Assembly (NCBI RefSeq): GCF_002902965.1
Contig: NZ_CP026107.1
Location: 248,001-312,000 of the forward strand
DNA: 64,000 nt
Reading direction: 5' to 3'
DNA from: Paraburkholderia hospita
GTDB taxonomy: Bacteria; Pseudomonadota; Gammaproteobacteria; Burkholderiales; Burkholderiaceae
Under the pieces are notes generated by a model. The model made no database searches. It saw only the letters and a program-made list of their open reading frames with translations, and was not told the origin of the DNA. How positions within the stretch are numbered: the first letter of the stretch is position 1; each line of letters starts with the position of its first letter. The translations under genes and the position numbers were made by a program. Positions 18,193-27,462 of this stretch are shown piece by piece.

Positions 18193-19077
18193 ATGCCGCC
18201 GTCACTGACCCAACCGCCCGACCCGCATCCAAAGACACCGAGGCTGCGGCTGCCGCCCGGCTCGATCGATACGCACATTCATCTGTTCGGCCCCGCGGCG
18301 CAATATCCGTTTCATCCGGACAGCAAGTACATCGCCGCCGACGCGCTGCCGGAAACGCAGATCGCTCAGCAGGACACCCTTGGCCTCGCCGGTGCGGTAG
18401 TCGTGAGCGGCGGCGGCTACGGCCAGAACAGCCAGCACCTCGAACACGTGCTGGAACGTTTCGGTGAGCGCTTTCGGGGCGTCGCGCTGCTGCCGGACGA
18501 CGCCGATGCCGCACATGTCGAACGGCTCGACCGGCTCGGCGTGCGGGGTGCCCGTTTCGTCGGCACCAGTCACAAAGGCGCACTGCCGCGGCTGTCGCCG
18601 CGCATCGCCGCGCTGATCGCGGAGTTCGGCTGGCACGTGCAGTTCTATCCGGGCCCCGACGATCTGCTGGAGAAATCGCAGGCGCTGCACGATCTGCCCG
18701 TGCCCGTCGTGCTCGATCACTTCGCCTGCATTCCGGCTGACGGCGGCGTCGACCAGCCCGCGTTCAAGGCGTTGCTGAAGATGATCGACACCGGCCGCAT
18801 CTGGGTCAAGCTGTCCGGCCCCATGCGCTGCACGCCCGGCGATTATCCGTACGCACCGGTCACGCCGCTCGCCCGCGCGCTGGTTGCGCATGCACCGCAT
18901 CGCCTGCTGTGGGGCAGCGACTGGCCGCACGTCAACATGAGCGGCCGAGGCATGCCCAACGACGGCGACCTCGTCGATCTGCTCAGCGAATGGATCGACG
19001 ACGCCGACACGCTCAAGCAGATTCTGGTGACGAATCCGCGCGAGGTGTATGGGCCGTTTGGCGGCGCCGGGCGCTAA
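18193..19077 (+). CDS. Second amidohydrolase-family hydrolase
   Basis: This 294-aa TIM-barrel hydrolase of the amidohydrolase 2 family carries SIDTHIHLFGP (HxH, about residues 24-34), WHVQFYPGPDD, VVLDHFACIP and LLWGSDWPHVN. This set matches the 2-pyrone-4,6-dicarboxylate lactonase group (LigI-like), whose members open lactones in aromatic catabolism. The ATG at 18193 has CAGGAGAG eight bases upstream. The longer frame to 18052 runs inside the receptor gene and is rejected. It lies between the second TctC and a porin, so one operon probably handles outer-membrane entry, capture and first hydrolysis of a carboxylate. Confidence 0.85.
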   Translation: MPPSLTQPPDPHPKTPRLRLPPGSIDTHIHLFGPAAQYPFHPDSKYIAADALPETQIAQQDTLGLAGAVVVSGGGYGQNSQHLEHVLERFGERFRGVALLPDDADAAHVERLDRLGVRGARFVGTSHKGALPRLSPRIAALIAEFGWHVQFYPGPDDLLEKSQALHDLPVPVVLDHFACIPADGGVDQPAFKALLKMIDTGRIWVKLSGPMRCTPGDYPYAPVTPLARALVAHAPHRLLWGSDWPHVNMSGRGMPNDGDLVDLLSEWIDDADTLKQILVTNPREVYGPFGGAGR

Positions 19078-19233
19078 CGCCAGGCCGGCGCAACGCTTAC
19101 GACGAGCGCCGGAGACGGCCGTCCGTATTTCTCGCTTCTCGCATTGCACTTCTCGCCGCAACGACTTTCTCATCCCGCGCTCTCGACCTATTTGAAAACG
19201 CAGCGCAACAACAATCAGACTGGAGACTATCCA

Positions 19234-20394
19234 ATGAAATCGATCATCATGTGCGGCGTCGCCGCGTTCGGCATTCCCGCCGTGTGTGCCGCACAGAGTT
19301 CGGTCACGCTGTACGGCATTGTCGATACGACATTGAGCGTGACGAGCAATCAGGGCGGCAAGCAAAATGTGCAGATGCTGGACGGAGGCCCGGCGCTGAG
19401 CCGTTGGGGTCTACAAGGCAGCGAAGATCTCGGCGGCGGGTTGAGGGCCATCTTCACGCTCGAAAACGGCTTTAATCCCAACAATGGCACGTTGTCGCAG
19501 AACAGCCGGCTGTTCGGCCGCCAGGCGTTTGTGGGCCTGGCGAGCGACCGGTTCGGTACGCTTAAGGCGGGCCGCATGTACGACTCGATCACGAACTACG
19601 TCGGACCGTTCGGCAGCGCGCAATCGACGATCGGCTCGGTGACTGGCCACCCCGGCGACGTCGACGATCTGGTCGGTTCCTACCGGATCAACAACTCCGT
19701 GTCGTACACGACGCCGGACCTCGCCGGTTTCGCGGCCACCGTGATGGGCAGCCTCGGCGGCCAGCCAGGTTCGATCTCGACGAACAGCACCTACAGCGTC
19801 GGCGTACGGTACGCGCACGGCCCGTTCAAGGCCGCCGCCGCATACGGCAACTACAATCGTCCGAACACGACGATGTGGGACGGCACTCCGACCACGCTTG
19901 GCGTGCTGCTGTTCTCGGCGCCGGTCTTCAGCGGCTATGCATCGGCCAATTCATTGAAGATCACGGGCATCGGCGCCGGTTATGACGTCGGCGATGCGGC
20001 TGTGAACGTGAACTACACCAACTACCGCTTCAATGGACTCGGTTCGGACGGCGGCCCGAACCCGATGCATTTCCGCGACGGCACCGCGGCGTTCAATACG
20101 TTCGAACTCAACGGCCGCTACTTTGTGTCGCCGGCATTGATGCTGGCGGGTGCATACCAGTTCACCAACGGTGCGGGCGTCGGTGGGCATGGCGCGCAGC
20201 ACTATAGCCAGTTCAGCATGATTGCCGACTACTTCCTGTCGAAACGCTTCGACGTCTACGCGAGCGCCGCTTATGAGCTCGCGAACGGCACCAATTCGCT
20301 GGGAAAACCGGCAGTCGCGGCGATCAACACAGTCACGCCGTCCAGTTCAAATCGCCAGGCGCTGGTGCGGATCGGCATGCGCGAGAAATTTTAA
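19234..20394 (+). CDS. Burkholderia-type trimeric outer-membrane porin
   Basis: This 386-aa porin has a signal peptide (about residues 1-20, ending PAVCAAQS). The mature start SSVTLYGIVDTTL is the hallmark of the Burkholderia/Bordetella general porin family (Porin_4). It ends in MREKF, with the C-terminal Phe needed for outer-membrane assembly. Beta strands and tight turns fill the rest. The ATG at 19234 has GGAG nine bases before it. It follows the second amidohydrolase and probably provides outer-membrane entry for the same substrate. The 384 bases to the next gene show no feature I can assign. Confidence 0.92.
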   Translation: MKSIIMCGVAAFGIPAVCAAQSSVTLYGIVDTTLSVTSNQGGKQNVQMLDGGPALSRWGLQGSEDLGGGLRAIFTLENGFNPNNGTLSQNSRLFGRQAFVGLASDRFGTLKAGRMYDSITNYVGPFGSAQSTIGSVTGHPGDVDDLVGSYRINNSVSYTTPDLAGFAATVMGSLGGQPGSISTNSTYSVGVRYAHGPFKAAAAYGNYNRPNTTMWDGTPTTLGVLLFSAPVFSGYASANSLKITGIGAGYDVGDAAVNVNYTNYRFNGLGSDGGPNPMHFRDGTAAFNTFELNGRYFVSPALMLAGAYQFTNGAGVGGHGAQHYSQFSMIADYFLSKRFDVYASAAYELANGTNSLGKPAVAAINTVTPSSSNRQALVRIGMREKF

Positions 20395-20778
20395 AGCGCG
20401 TCTTTAACGGCCGGGCGATTCCGCCGGGCAACGCGCGACACACTATAGCGTCGACGCCCCGAGAATCCCTTCTCACAGCGACATCTCATACGCGCGGCGA
20501 AGAGCACGATTGGAATTCGCCGCGCAATTCACTATTCAATCCCAGTCCATAAGGAGTCTTGATTACCTCGGTATTTGGGTAGCGTCGCAACGCTTAGCCA
20601 CTTCGCTGCCGCATCACATCGCGACACAACCCGTTGCGGACCTCTGCGATAGACGTTTGCAACTGGCTCGATGCTCCGCAGCGTGGGCGTGCGCCGCAAA
20701 ATTTCACGGCGCGCGCGGCAGAAACAATCTAGCTGCGAAGCGGGTGAAGCAGCTGAGATAAGTGAATTGACGTGGCTC

Positions 20779-21669
20779 TTACTTCGCCTGATCGCGCCAG
20801 TAGTACTTCTGCTTCCAGCCGAGCAGGCGCTTGAGCTTCTCGTTACTCAGCAGCGTCTCGAACTCACCGAGCTGCTTCTTCACCGGCACTTCCGGATAGA
20901 ACCGCTTCAAAAGTTCCGCGGTCGGCAGATCGGAAGATACGTCGTCGGCGGCGATATTTATCACCTCGAAGCCGAGGCCGTCTTTCTCTATACCAAGGCG
21001 CGCCGCTTCAGCGAGATCGCGGCCGTCAATATAACTCCATGCGATGCGCTTGCGCAGCGACGGGTCCTTATTCCACTGCGTGAACTTCGCATAGTCTTCC
21101 GGATCCAGCACGTTGCCGATCCGGAAGCAGTACAGGTCGGCGCCGGTGCGTGCATGAAACGCCTTCGCGGTCACCTCGTTGATGACCTTCGACGTCGCGT
21201 AACTATCCATTGGGTCGACCGGATACTGCTCGTCGAGCGGGAAGTACTGCGGATTGCGGTGCCGGTGAGCGAACACCACGCCATAAGTGGTTTCGCTCGA
21301 TGCAACGATCACCTTGCGGATGCCAAGCTTCGACGCAGCATCCAGAATATTGTAGGTGCCCATCACGTTGATGCGGAACACCTCGTTGTCGGTGGTGACC
21401 ATGATGCGCGGAATTGCCGCGAAATGGACGATCGCATCGATCGGCTTCGGCTCGAGGTCGGGCACGAATTCGGTCGGCGCGGTGCTCGCCGCGAGCGCGT
21501 TGAACACCTGGCCTGCATCGGTGATATCGGTGATCAGCGTGCGCGCGGTGCGCTTGGGCATCGGCACGCGGTCGAGGTTTAGCACTTCATAGCCGTGCTC
21601 AACCAGATTCTCGACTACCCATTTACCGGCGAGTCCGCTGCCGCCGGTCACAATCACTCGCTTCGTCAT
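20779..21669 (-). CDS. NAD-dependent epimerase/dehydratase family protein
   Basis: This 296-aa extended short-chain dehydrogenase has the Rossmann motif VTGGSGLAGKWV (about residues 7-18), an HFAAIPR segment, the catalytic region SSETTYG, and YATSK (Tyr and Lys of the catalytic pair). Such enzymes oxidise or epimerise sugars, often nucleotide sugars or sugar acids. AAGGAG is nine bases before the ATG. It is transcribed divergently from the sugar ABC operon, with a shared region carrying two matching Crp-type sites, so it probably acts on the imported sugar or a derivative. The exact substrate is not evident. Confidence 0.85.
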   Translation of the reverse strand: MTKRVIVTGGSGLAGKWVVENLVEHGYEVLNLDRVPMPKRTARTLITDITDAGQVFNALAASTAPTEFVPDLEPKPIDAIVHFAAIPRIMVTTDNEVFRINVMGTYNILDAASKLGIRKVIVASSETTYGVVFAHRHRNPQYFPLDEQYPVDPMDSYATSKVINEVTAKAFHARTGADLYCFRIGNVLDPEDYAKFTQWNKDPSLRKRIAWSYIDGRDLAEAARLGIEKDGLGFEVINIAADDVSSDLPTAELLKRFYPEVPVKKQLGEFETLLSNEKLKRLLGWKQKYYWRDQAK

Positions 21670-21770
21670 GCGGTTTGCTCCTTGAAAGAATGTCAGAGGG
21701 GCCGGATGTGTGTCGCGTGTCTAGCCGGCGGACCTTGCCGATAGCTTAATGAATTTGTGGGGCACGTTTC

Positions 21771-21786
21771 TGTGACGGACGTCATA
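21771..21786 (-). promoter_or_regulatory. Crp/Fnr-type site, epimerase side
   Basis: TGTGACGGACGTCATA fits TGTGA-N6-TCA(C/T)A, the Crp-family palindrome. It matches a second site 182 bases away in opposite orientation at 15 of 16 positions. It would lie near the epimerase promoter, although the -10 there is poor. The Crp/Fnr gene at 26447-27232 is the nearest candidate regulator. Confidence 0.5.
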
Positions 21787-21952
21787 GTCGGCATCGCCGT
21801 GCGGGTTCGATGCGCGATTTGCGGGTTGTCACAGCACTTTTCGGCGGTTCTTTCGCCTGTTCCTGTCTTGCAGCCAGATTGCACGCGCATTGCAGTCACA
21901 CGTCAATCGCACTGCAGCAATCACGGATCCCGGGACAACCCCAATAGGTTTG

Positions 21953-21968
21953 TATGACGCCCGTCACA
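21953..21968 (+). promoter_or_regulatory. Crp/Fnr-type site, ABC operon side
   Basis: TATGACGCCCGTCACA is the inverted partner of the site at 21771-21786. Its centre is about 42 bases upstream of the start point expected from the -10 at 21991-21996. That is the usual place for an activator that contacts polymerase directly. Confidence 0.5.
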
Positions 21969-21990
21969 GTTTTGCGGCGCGCTCTCAACC

Positions 21991-21996
21991 TATGAT
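21991..21996 (+). promoter_or_regulatory. Putative -10 box of the sugar ABC operon
   Basis: TATGAT matches the sigma-70 -10 consensus at five of six positions. The -35 region is poor (AGTTTT), which fits a promoter that needs an activator at the site just upstream. Confidence 0.4.
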
Positions 21997-22071
21997 CGTC
22001 CACGATGTCGAGCGCTCACATTGTAGTGGGCCCGCTGCGATGTCCGTGCGCGACACCGAGGAGACTATCCG

Positions 22072-23070
22072 TTGAGAGCCCTTTCTTCGAAAACCGACGT
22101 GCCCGCTTTGCCGATGCCGCTCGCGCTGCTGCGCGCTTGCGTCAGGGTGCGCGAATTCAACATCTTCGCAGTGTTGATTCTGGTCGGCGCACTGATCAGT
22201 CTATTCTCGCCATACTTCCTGACGACCAACAATCTGATGGGCGTGTTCCGCTCGTTTTCGCTGACGGCGATCATGGCAGTCGGGATGATGCTGGTGATCA
22301 TTACCGGCGGCATCGATCTGTCGGTCGGCTCGGTGATGGGACTGTCGTCGCTGGTGACCGCGCTGTCGTTCCAGCACGGTCTCGGCGCAATGGTTGCCGT
22401 TGCGGCGGGACTCGCAACTGGCGTTGTAGTCGGCGCGTTCAATGGCTTTCTTGTCACGCGTGTCCAGTTACCGCCGTTTATCGCGACGCTCGGCACGCTG
22501 TCGATCGGTCGCGGCCTGATGTACATCATCACTAAAGGGGTCCCGCTCACGCCGGATGTCCCTGAGAGCTTTACGTTCCTCGGTCAAGGCTATCTCGGCT
22601 TTATCCCGTTCCCGGTCGTAGTGATGGCGGTGCTTGCGGTGTGTTTTTCGATCGTGATGCGGCGCACGCGCTTCGGCCGTCATGTGTATGCGACGGGCGG
22701 TAACGAAACTGCCGCCCGGCTGAGCGGCGTACGCACAGCGCGCGTGAAATTCACCGTCTATGCGCTGTCTGGCGCGATAGCGGCGCTGGCAGGCGTGCTC
22801 GCGTTTTCGCGATTCGTTTCGGCCGAGCCGGCCGCGGGCTTCGGCGCGGAACTCGACGTGATCGCGGCCGCCGCGATCGGCGGCGCGAGCCTGTCGGGTG
22901 GTGTAGGCAGCGTCGAAGGCGCGATTATCGGCGCGGCGCTGGCCGGCATCATCACCAATGGCGTGGTGCTGCTCAATATCGACACCTATGCGCAGCAAAC
23001 CATCACCGGCTGCGTGATCCTGATTGCGGTAAGCATCGATATCTGGCGGCTGCGCTCTAAAGGGCGCTAA
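22072..23070 (+). CDS. Sugar ABC transporter permease (RbsC/AraH type)
   Basis: This 332-aa inner-membrane permease has about eight to ten spans and the family signature ITGGIDLSVGSVMGLSS (about residues 77-93). A second conserved stretch, ELDVIAAAAIGGASLSGGVG, lies near residue 260. The start is a TTG at 22072 with GAGGAG eight bases upstream. No ATG nearby has comparable support. It is the first gene of the operon permease, binding protein, ATPase and racemase-like enzyme, an order that differs from the common ATPase-permease-binding protein order. Confidence 0.9.
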   Translation: MRALSSKTDVPALPMPLALLRACVRVREFNIFAVLILVGALISLFSPYFLTTNNLMGVFRSFSLTAIMAVGMMLVIITGGIDLSVGSVMGLSSLVTALSFQHGLGAMVAVAAGLATGVVVGAFNGFLVTRVQLPPFIATLGTLSIGRGLMYIITKGVPLTPDVPESFTFLGQGYLGFIPFPVVVMAVLAVCFSIVMRRTRFGRHVYATGGNETAARLSGVRTARVKFTVYALSGAIAALAGVLAFSRFVSAEPAAGFGAELDVIAAAAIGGASLSGGVGSVEGAIIGAALAGIITNGVVLLNIDTYAQQTITGCVILIAVSIDIWRLRSKGR

Positions 23071-23157
23071 GGCCGCAGGCGAGGTCTGGCGCATGCGCCA
23101 GGCTGTCTTGTGACTTTCTCAAATTCCTAAAAACCGACGCATTCTGGAGACGACATC

Positions 23158-24132
23158 ATGCAACGAACCCTGACTCTCGCGGCCCGTACGCGCAGCCTGA
23201 GCGCATTGCTCGCGGTGTCGGCCGTAGCGGCACTCTGTGCGCTCCCGGCCGGTACCGCTCACGCGAAAGACGCGAAGGACATTTCCGTCGCGGTGATTCC
23301 GAAAGTCGCCGTGCCGTTCTTCGACGATTGCAATAACGGCGCGAAAACTGCTGCGGACAAGCTCTCGGTCAATTACCAATGGGTGGTGCCGCAGAACACC
23401 CAGGGTTCGACGCAGGTGCAGATCATCGAAGACCTGATTTCGAAGCACGTCGACGGTATTGCGATCTCGGTGAACGAGCCGAAGTCGGTCGAAAGCGTGA
23501 TGAAGCGCGCGGAAAAGAGCGGCATCAAGGTGCTGACCTACGATTCGGATTCGCCTAATAGCGGCCGCTCGATGTATATCGGCACCAGCAACGAATCGGC
23601 TGGCGAGACGATGGCCGAGACGATGGGCAAGGCATTGAACGGTCAGGGCGATGTCGCGATCGTCACCGGGCAACTGGGCGCGGTGAATCTGAACGAACGC
23701 ATCGCTGGCATCAAGAAGGGCCTCGCCAAATATCCGGGTATCAAGGTCGTCGAAACGCAGGGCACTGACGACGATCTGGCGCGCGGCGTTTCCGTGGTCG
23801 AGACGACGCTGCGTGCGCATCCGCAATTGAAGGGCATCTTCGGTGTCAGCCAGGTCGGCGGGCCGGCGGTTGCAAAGGTGTTGAACACCAAAGAGTTCGG
23901 CGCGATGAAGGGGAAGCTCGAAGTGATCGCGTTCGACGATCTGCCTGACACCGTGAAGGGCGTCCGCGATGGCTCGATCCAGGCGATCATGGTGCAGCGC
24001 CCCGTGACGATGGGCAAGCTGGCTGTCGAGCATCTGGTTTCGCAGATCCAGGGCAGCGAGAAGCAAGCGAGCGATATCGACACCGGCGTGACCGTGGTGA
24101 CAAAGAACAATCTCGGCAGCTATACCAAGTAA
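23158..24132 (+). CDS. Periplasmic sugar-binding protein (RbsB type)
   Basis: This 324-aa protein has a long signal peptide (residues 1-37, ending GTAHAKD) and a Peripla_BP_4 fold. Family segments are VAVIPKVAVPFFDD, GIAISVNEPKSV, LTYDSDSPNSGR (sugar-contact loop) and IGTSNESAGETMAE. It captures a sugar or sugar-like ligand for the permease upstream and the ATPase downstream. GGAG lies nine bases before the ATG. The ligand cannot be named from the sequence. Confidence 0.92.
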   Translation: MQRTLTLAARTRSLSALLAVSAVAALCALPAGTAHAKDAKDISVAVIPKVAVPFFDDCNNGAKTAADKLSVNYQWVVPQNTQGSTQVQIIEDLISKHVDGIAISVNEPKSVESVMKRAEKSGIKVLTYDSDSPNSGRSMYIGTSNESAGETMAETMGKALNGQGDVAIVTGQLGAVNLNERIAGIKKGLAKYPGIKVVETQGTDDDLARGVSVVETTLRAHPQLKGIFGVSQVGGPAVAKVLNTKEFGAMKGKLEVIAFDDLPDTVKGVRDGSIQAIMVQRPVTMGKLAVEHLVSQIQGSEKQASDIDTGVTVVTKNNLGSYTK

Positions 24133-24217
24133 CCGCACCAAGGAACTGCGCCAGGTAGCCGCGCGAGCTGATCACGCGGCAAGCACAACCCGCCATGCAA
24201 CCAGCCAAGGACCGCCG

Positions 24218-25720
24218 ATGACGCCGTTTCTCGAAGTTCGCGACATCTCGAAGACGTTTCCCGGTGTGCGCGCGTTGAACCGCGTAACGCTTGAGATCGC
24301 GCGCGGCGAAGTGCTGGCGCTGGCGGGTGAAAACGGCGCGGGCAAGAGCACGTTGATGAAGATTCTCACCGGCGTGCTCGAACCTGATGCCGGAGGCGAA
24401 ATCCGCATCGAAGGCGAGCCGGTGACATTGCGCGACGGTAATCATGCGCGCGCGTTGGGCATCGGCATCATTTATCAGGAACTGTCGGTCGTCGAAAACC
24501 TGAGCATCGCCGAGAACATCTTTCTCGCGCGGGAGCCGCTGACGCGTTTCGGCATGATCGACCGTGCGCGGATGAACGACGCGGCGCGTACCCTGCTCGA
24601 AACGATCGGCATGCGCGTCGATCCGCGCGAACAGGTGAGCCGCCTGAGCGTCGGGCAGAAACAGATGGTCGAAATCGCGAAGGCGATCTCATGCGATTCG
24701 AAGATCATCATCATGGACGAGCCGACTGCGTCGTTGAGCCATCACGAAACGCGCATTCTGCTAGACCTGATCAAGCGGCTGCGGATGCAGAACATCGGCA
24801 TTGTCTATATTTCGCATCGGCTCGAAGAGCTGTTCGAACTGGCTGACCGCGTAACGGTGCTGCGCGACGGCGCAACCGTCGGCAGTGCGCCGATGACGGA
24901 GGTTACCCGCGAGTGGCTGGTGCGCAAGATGGTCGATCGCGACCTGAACGAACTGTATGCGGTGTCCGCGTCGCATGCGACACGCGAGGTCGTGCTCGAA
25001 GTGCGCAATCTGGAGCTTCGCGCACACAACAGCGTGCCGGCGCGCATTCGCGACATCAGCTTCACTGTGCATCGCGGCGAGATTCTCGGTATTGCGGGGC
25101 TGGTCGGCTCGGGGCGCACCGAGATCATGGAGATGATCTTCGGGATGCGGCCGAAGAGCGGCGACGTGCTGATTGCCGGCAAACGCGTGGCGATCGACAG
25201 TCCGCACGATGCGATCGCCAACGGCATCGGCTTCGTCACCGAAGACCGCAAGGGGCAGGGCCTGGTAGCCGGCATGAGCGTGCGCGAGAATTTCAGCCTG
25301 ACGCACCTCGAAACCTACTCGCCGTTTCAGTTCGTGCGACGCATGGCCGAAGACGAACGCTGCCGCGAATTCGTACGCACGCTTGGCGTCAAAACGCCAA
25401 CCATCGAACAGAAAGTGATCAACCTGAGCGGCGGCAATCAGCAGAAAGTTGTGCTCGCGAAGTGGGTTGCACGCAATCCGCGCGTGCTGATCGTCGACGA
25501 GCCGACCCGCGGTATCGATATCGGCGCGAAAGCGGAAGTGCATGCGCTGCTCGGGCGGCTTGCCGCGCAGGGCATTGCGATCATCGCGATCTCGTCGGAC
25601 CTGCAGGAAGTGCTGGCGATCAGCGATCGCATTCTGGTGGTGCGCGAAGGGCGGCTGAACGGTACGTTCGAGCGCGCAGACGCAACCCAGGAGCGAGTAA
25701 TGGCGGCGGCAACCGCATAA
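24218..25720 (+). CDS. Sugar ABC transporter ATPase, two-domain (RbsA type)
   Basis: This 500-aa protein has two ABC domains. The first has Walker [11 protein letters not shown] (about residues 40-49), signature [14 protein letters not shown] and Walker [12 protein letters not shown]. The second has a divergent Walker A ([13 protein letters not shown]), signature [14 protein letters not shown] and [12 protein letters not shown]. The degenerate second nucleotide site is normal for RbsA/MglA. It powers the permease at 22072. The ATG at 24218 follows an 85-base gap after the binding protein. Confidence 0.93.
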   Translation: MTPFLEVRDISKTFPGVRALNRVTLEIARGEVLALAGENGAGKSTLMKILTGVLEPDAGGEIRIEGEPVTLRDGNHARALGIGIIYQELSVVENLSIAENIFLAREPLTRFGMIDRARMNDAARTLLETIGMRVDPREQVSRLSVGQKQMVEIAKAISCDSKIIIMDEPTASLSHHETRILLDLIKRLRMQNIGIVYISHRLEELFELADRVTVLRDGATVGSAPMTEVTREWLVRKMVDRDLNELYAVSASHATREVVLEVRNLELRAHNSVPARIRDISFTVHRGEILGIAGLVGSGRTEIMEMIFGMRPKSGDVLIAGKRVAIDSPHDAIANGIGFVTEDRKGQGLVAGMSVRENFSLTHLETYSPFQFVRRMAEDERCREFVRTLGVKTPTIEQKVINLSGGNQQKVVLAKWVARNPRVLIVDEPTRGIDIGAKAEVHALLGRLAAQGIAIIAISSDLQEVLAISDRILVVREGRLNGTFERADATQERVMAAATA

Positions 25721-25768
25721 AGTCCCGCCGCAACGGTCTGTTTTATTCAACACGGAGCTTCAATCTAG

Positions 25769-26428
25769 ATGGCCACGATAGTCGTAGTGCATACCGGTCC
25801 GGTGACGGTTCAGCCGCTCAAGGATCAATTCGCCGCGCAACTGCCGGATGTGCGGATGATCAATATTGTCGACGACAGCCTGCTGAACGACGTACGCAGC
25901 GCCGGACACCTGACGCCCGAAGTCACGGGCCGGCTGTACTCGTATATGTCGAACGCGCAGTCGATGGGCGCGGACTTTATCCTGAACGCGTGCTCGTCGG
26001 TCGGCGAAGCGGTCGATACGTTGCGCGGCATGATCCGTACGCCGATCATCAAGATTGACGAAACCATGGCGCAGGAAGCGAGCCGGCTCGGCACGCGGAT
26101 CGGTGTGGTGGCCACCGTGAAAACCACACTTGAGCCGACCGTGCGGCTGATCCGCAAGAAAGCCGCCGAAGCGGGCCGCGAGATCAGTGTGGTCGAGCGC
26201 GTCGCCGAAGAAGCGTTCGCCGCGCTCCTGGCCGGCGACGCAGCGCGTCACGACGAAGTGCTCAAGCACACCATCGTCGCACTTGCCGACGAAGTGGACG
26301 TGGTGGTGCTCGCGCAGGTGTCGATGGCGCGGCTTGTGCCGTCGCTCGGCCAGACGCGCGTGCCGGTCCTGTCCAGCCCGCAAAGCGGCGTGGCGACGGT
26401 CAAGGCCGCGCTGTCAGACGCGCACTAA
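25769..26428 (+). CDS. Asp/Glu racemase-superfamily protein with only one cysteine
   Basis: This 219-aa protein has the Asp/Glu/hydantoin racemase fold, with ADFILNACSSVGEAVD carrying the first catalytic cysteine (Cys75). The second conserved cysteine normally sits in a motif like ILACT. Here that place reads VVLAQVSMARL, and the protein has no other cysteine. A two-base racemase mechanism therefore looks impossible. A decarboxylase, isomerase or lyase role, as in other one-cysteine members, is more likely. It is the last gene of the sugar ABC operon, so it probably acts on the imported compound or its product. Confidence 0.8.
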   Translation: MATIVVVHTGPVTVQPLKDQFAAQLPDVRMINIVDDSLLNDVRSAGHLTPEVTGRLYSYMSNAQSMGADFILNACSSVGEAVDTLRGMIRTPIIKIDETMAQEASRLGTRIGVVATVKTTLEPTVRLIRKKAAEAGREISVVERVAEEAFAALLAGDAARHDEVLKHTIVALADEVDVVVLAQVSMARLVPSLGQTRVPVLSSPQSGVATVKAALSDAH

Positions 26429-26459
26429 GCACGCACTAAGCACGCACTAAGCACGCACC
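26420..26459. repeat. 11-bp tandem repeat across two gene ends
   Basis: The unit ACGCACTAAGC occurs about 3.6 times, with the first copy starting GCGCAC. The stop codon of the racemase-like gene lies in the first copy. The stop of the convergent Crp/Fnr gene lies in the third copy, read on the other strand. Slippage here could change the C-terminus of either protein. Confidence 0.85.
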
Positions 26460-27232
26460 ACCGGCGCCTTGTACGCATGATGGGCCGGCTGCACGCTGCT
26501 GGCTACAGGCTGCGCGGTGCCCGCGGCGGCGAGCGCCGCTGGCATCCCCGGCAGAAATTGCGCGACGAACGCGGGTGTCAGCACGACCTTGCGTTCGTGT
26601 GTATCGACGAGGCCTTCGGCTTTCAGATCGCTGAAGTGGCGGTTCACCGATTCGCGCGACGTGCCGATAAATTCCGCCAACTTGTCCTGCGCGATCGACA
26701 GGTCTATCAGCACCGCGCCGCTCGCGCCGCCATGCACGAACGGTGCGCCGATCTGGTTGGCGAACATCGCGAGAATATTGACGAGGCGCTTGCGCACGTC
26801 GTGCAGCGACAGATTCTCGATCAGCTTTTGCGCTTCCTGCCAGCGCTGGTGATGGCTGCGCAACACGAACTGGTTGATCACGTGGTAGCGCTTGAGCAGG
26901 TCTTTGAAGTCTGCCTTACGGATATAGCAAATGCGGCTTGCGGCGAGTGTCTCCGCATAGTGTGAGTAGCTCGCTTCGTTCAGCACGTCGCCGTCGCCGA
27001 AGATCATGCCGGCCTTGATAAATGACAGCGTGATTTCCTGGCCTTCCTCGGTGAGCCGATAGAGCCGCACGTGACCGACCTTCAGCAGGTACACGTACTC
27101 GCTTTGCTCCTCAGGGCGATAGATCAGTGCGTTCTTGCGCAGGCTGCGGTGATCGCTGAAGGCCGGCATCACCTCTTCGAGGCAGTTGCGTTCGATCAGC
27201 GCGAGAAGCTCGCTTTTTCCGACAAACCACAT
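26447..27232 (-). CDS. Crp/Fnr-family transcriptional regulator
   Basis: This 261-aa regulator has an N-terminal cyclic-nucleotide-type sensor domain (about residues 10-125) and a C-terminal winged helix with the recognition region EFIGTSRESVNRHFSDLKAE (about 190-209). An Ala/Pro-rich tail of some 30 residues extends past the usual end. There is no Fnr-type cysteine cluster at the N-terminus, so it is not an iron-sulfur sensor. The ATG at 27232 has AAGGAG eight bases upstream, and the longer frame to 27391 is rejected. It converges on the sugar operon and is the best candidate to bind the paired Crp-type sites at 21771 and 21953. Confidence 0.88.
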   Translation of the reverse strand: MWFVGKSELLALIERNCLEEVMPAFSDHRSLRKNALIYRPEEQSEYVYLLKVGHVRLYRLTEEGQEITLSFIKAGMIFGDGDVLNEASYSHYAETLAASRICYIRKADFKDLLKRYHVINQFVLRSHHQRWQEAQKLIENLSLHDVRKRLVNILAMFANQIGAPFVHGGASGAVLIDLSIAQDKLAEFIGTSRESVNRHFSDLKAEGLVDTHERKVVLTPAFVAQFLPGMPAALAAAGTAQPVASSVQPAHHAYKAPVVRA

Positions 27233-27462
27233 TGCTTGTCTCCTTGTGTCGTGCCGGCATTGCTGCAAAGGAAGAAACAAAGCAGCAACGCGCCGGCGCC
27301 TGATTGCCAGATATTCTAACCAGCATATTGTCGCGCCGCTGAGCTTTGCGCGTCGATGCGCACTGCGTGGCGTAAGCGATATGTCAGGCATGCCGTGGCA
27401 CGATCTAAAGAGGGTTGCGTGAGCCGCGCTTTATCCGGCGAAACGCGAAAAGTGTCCGACCA

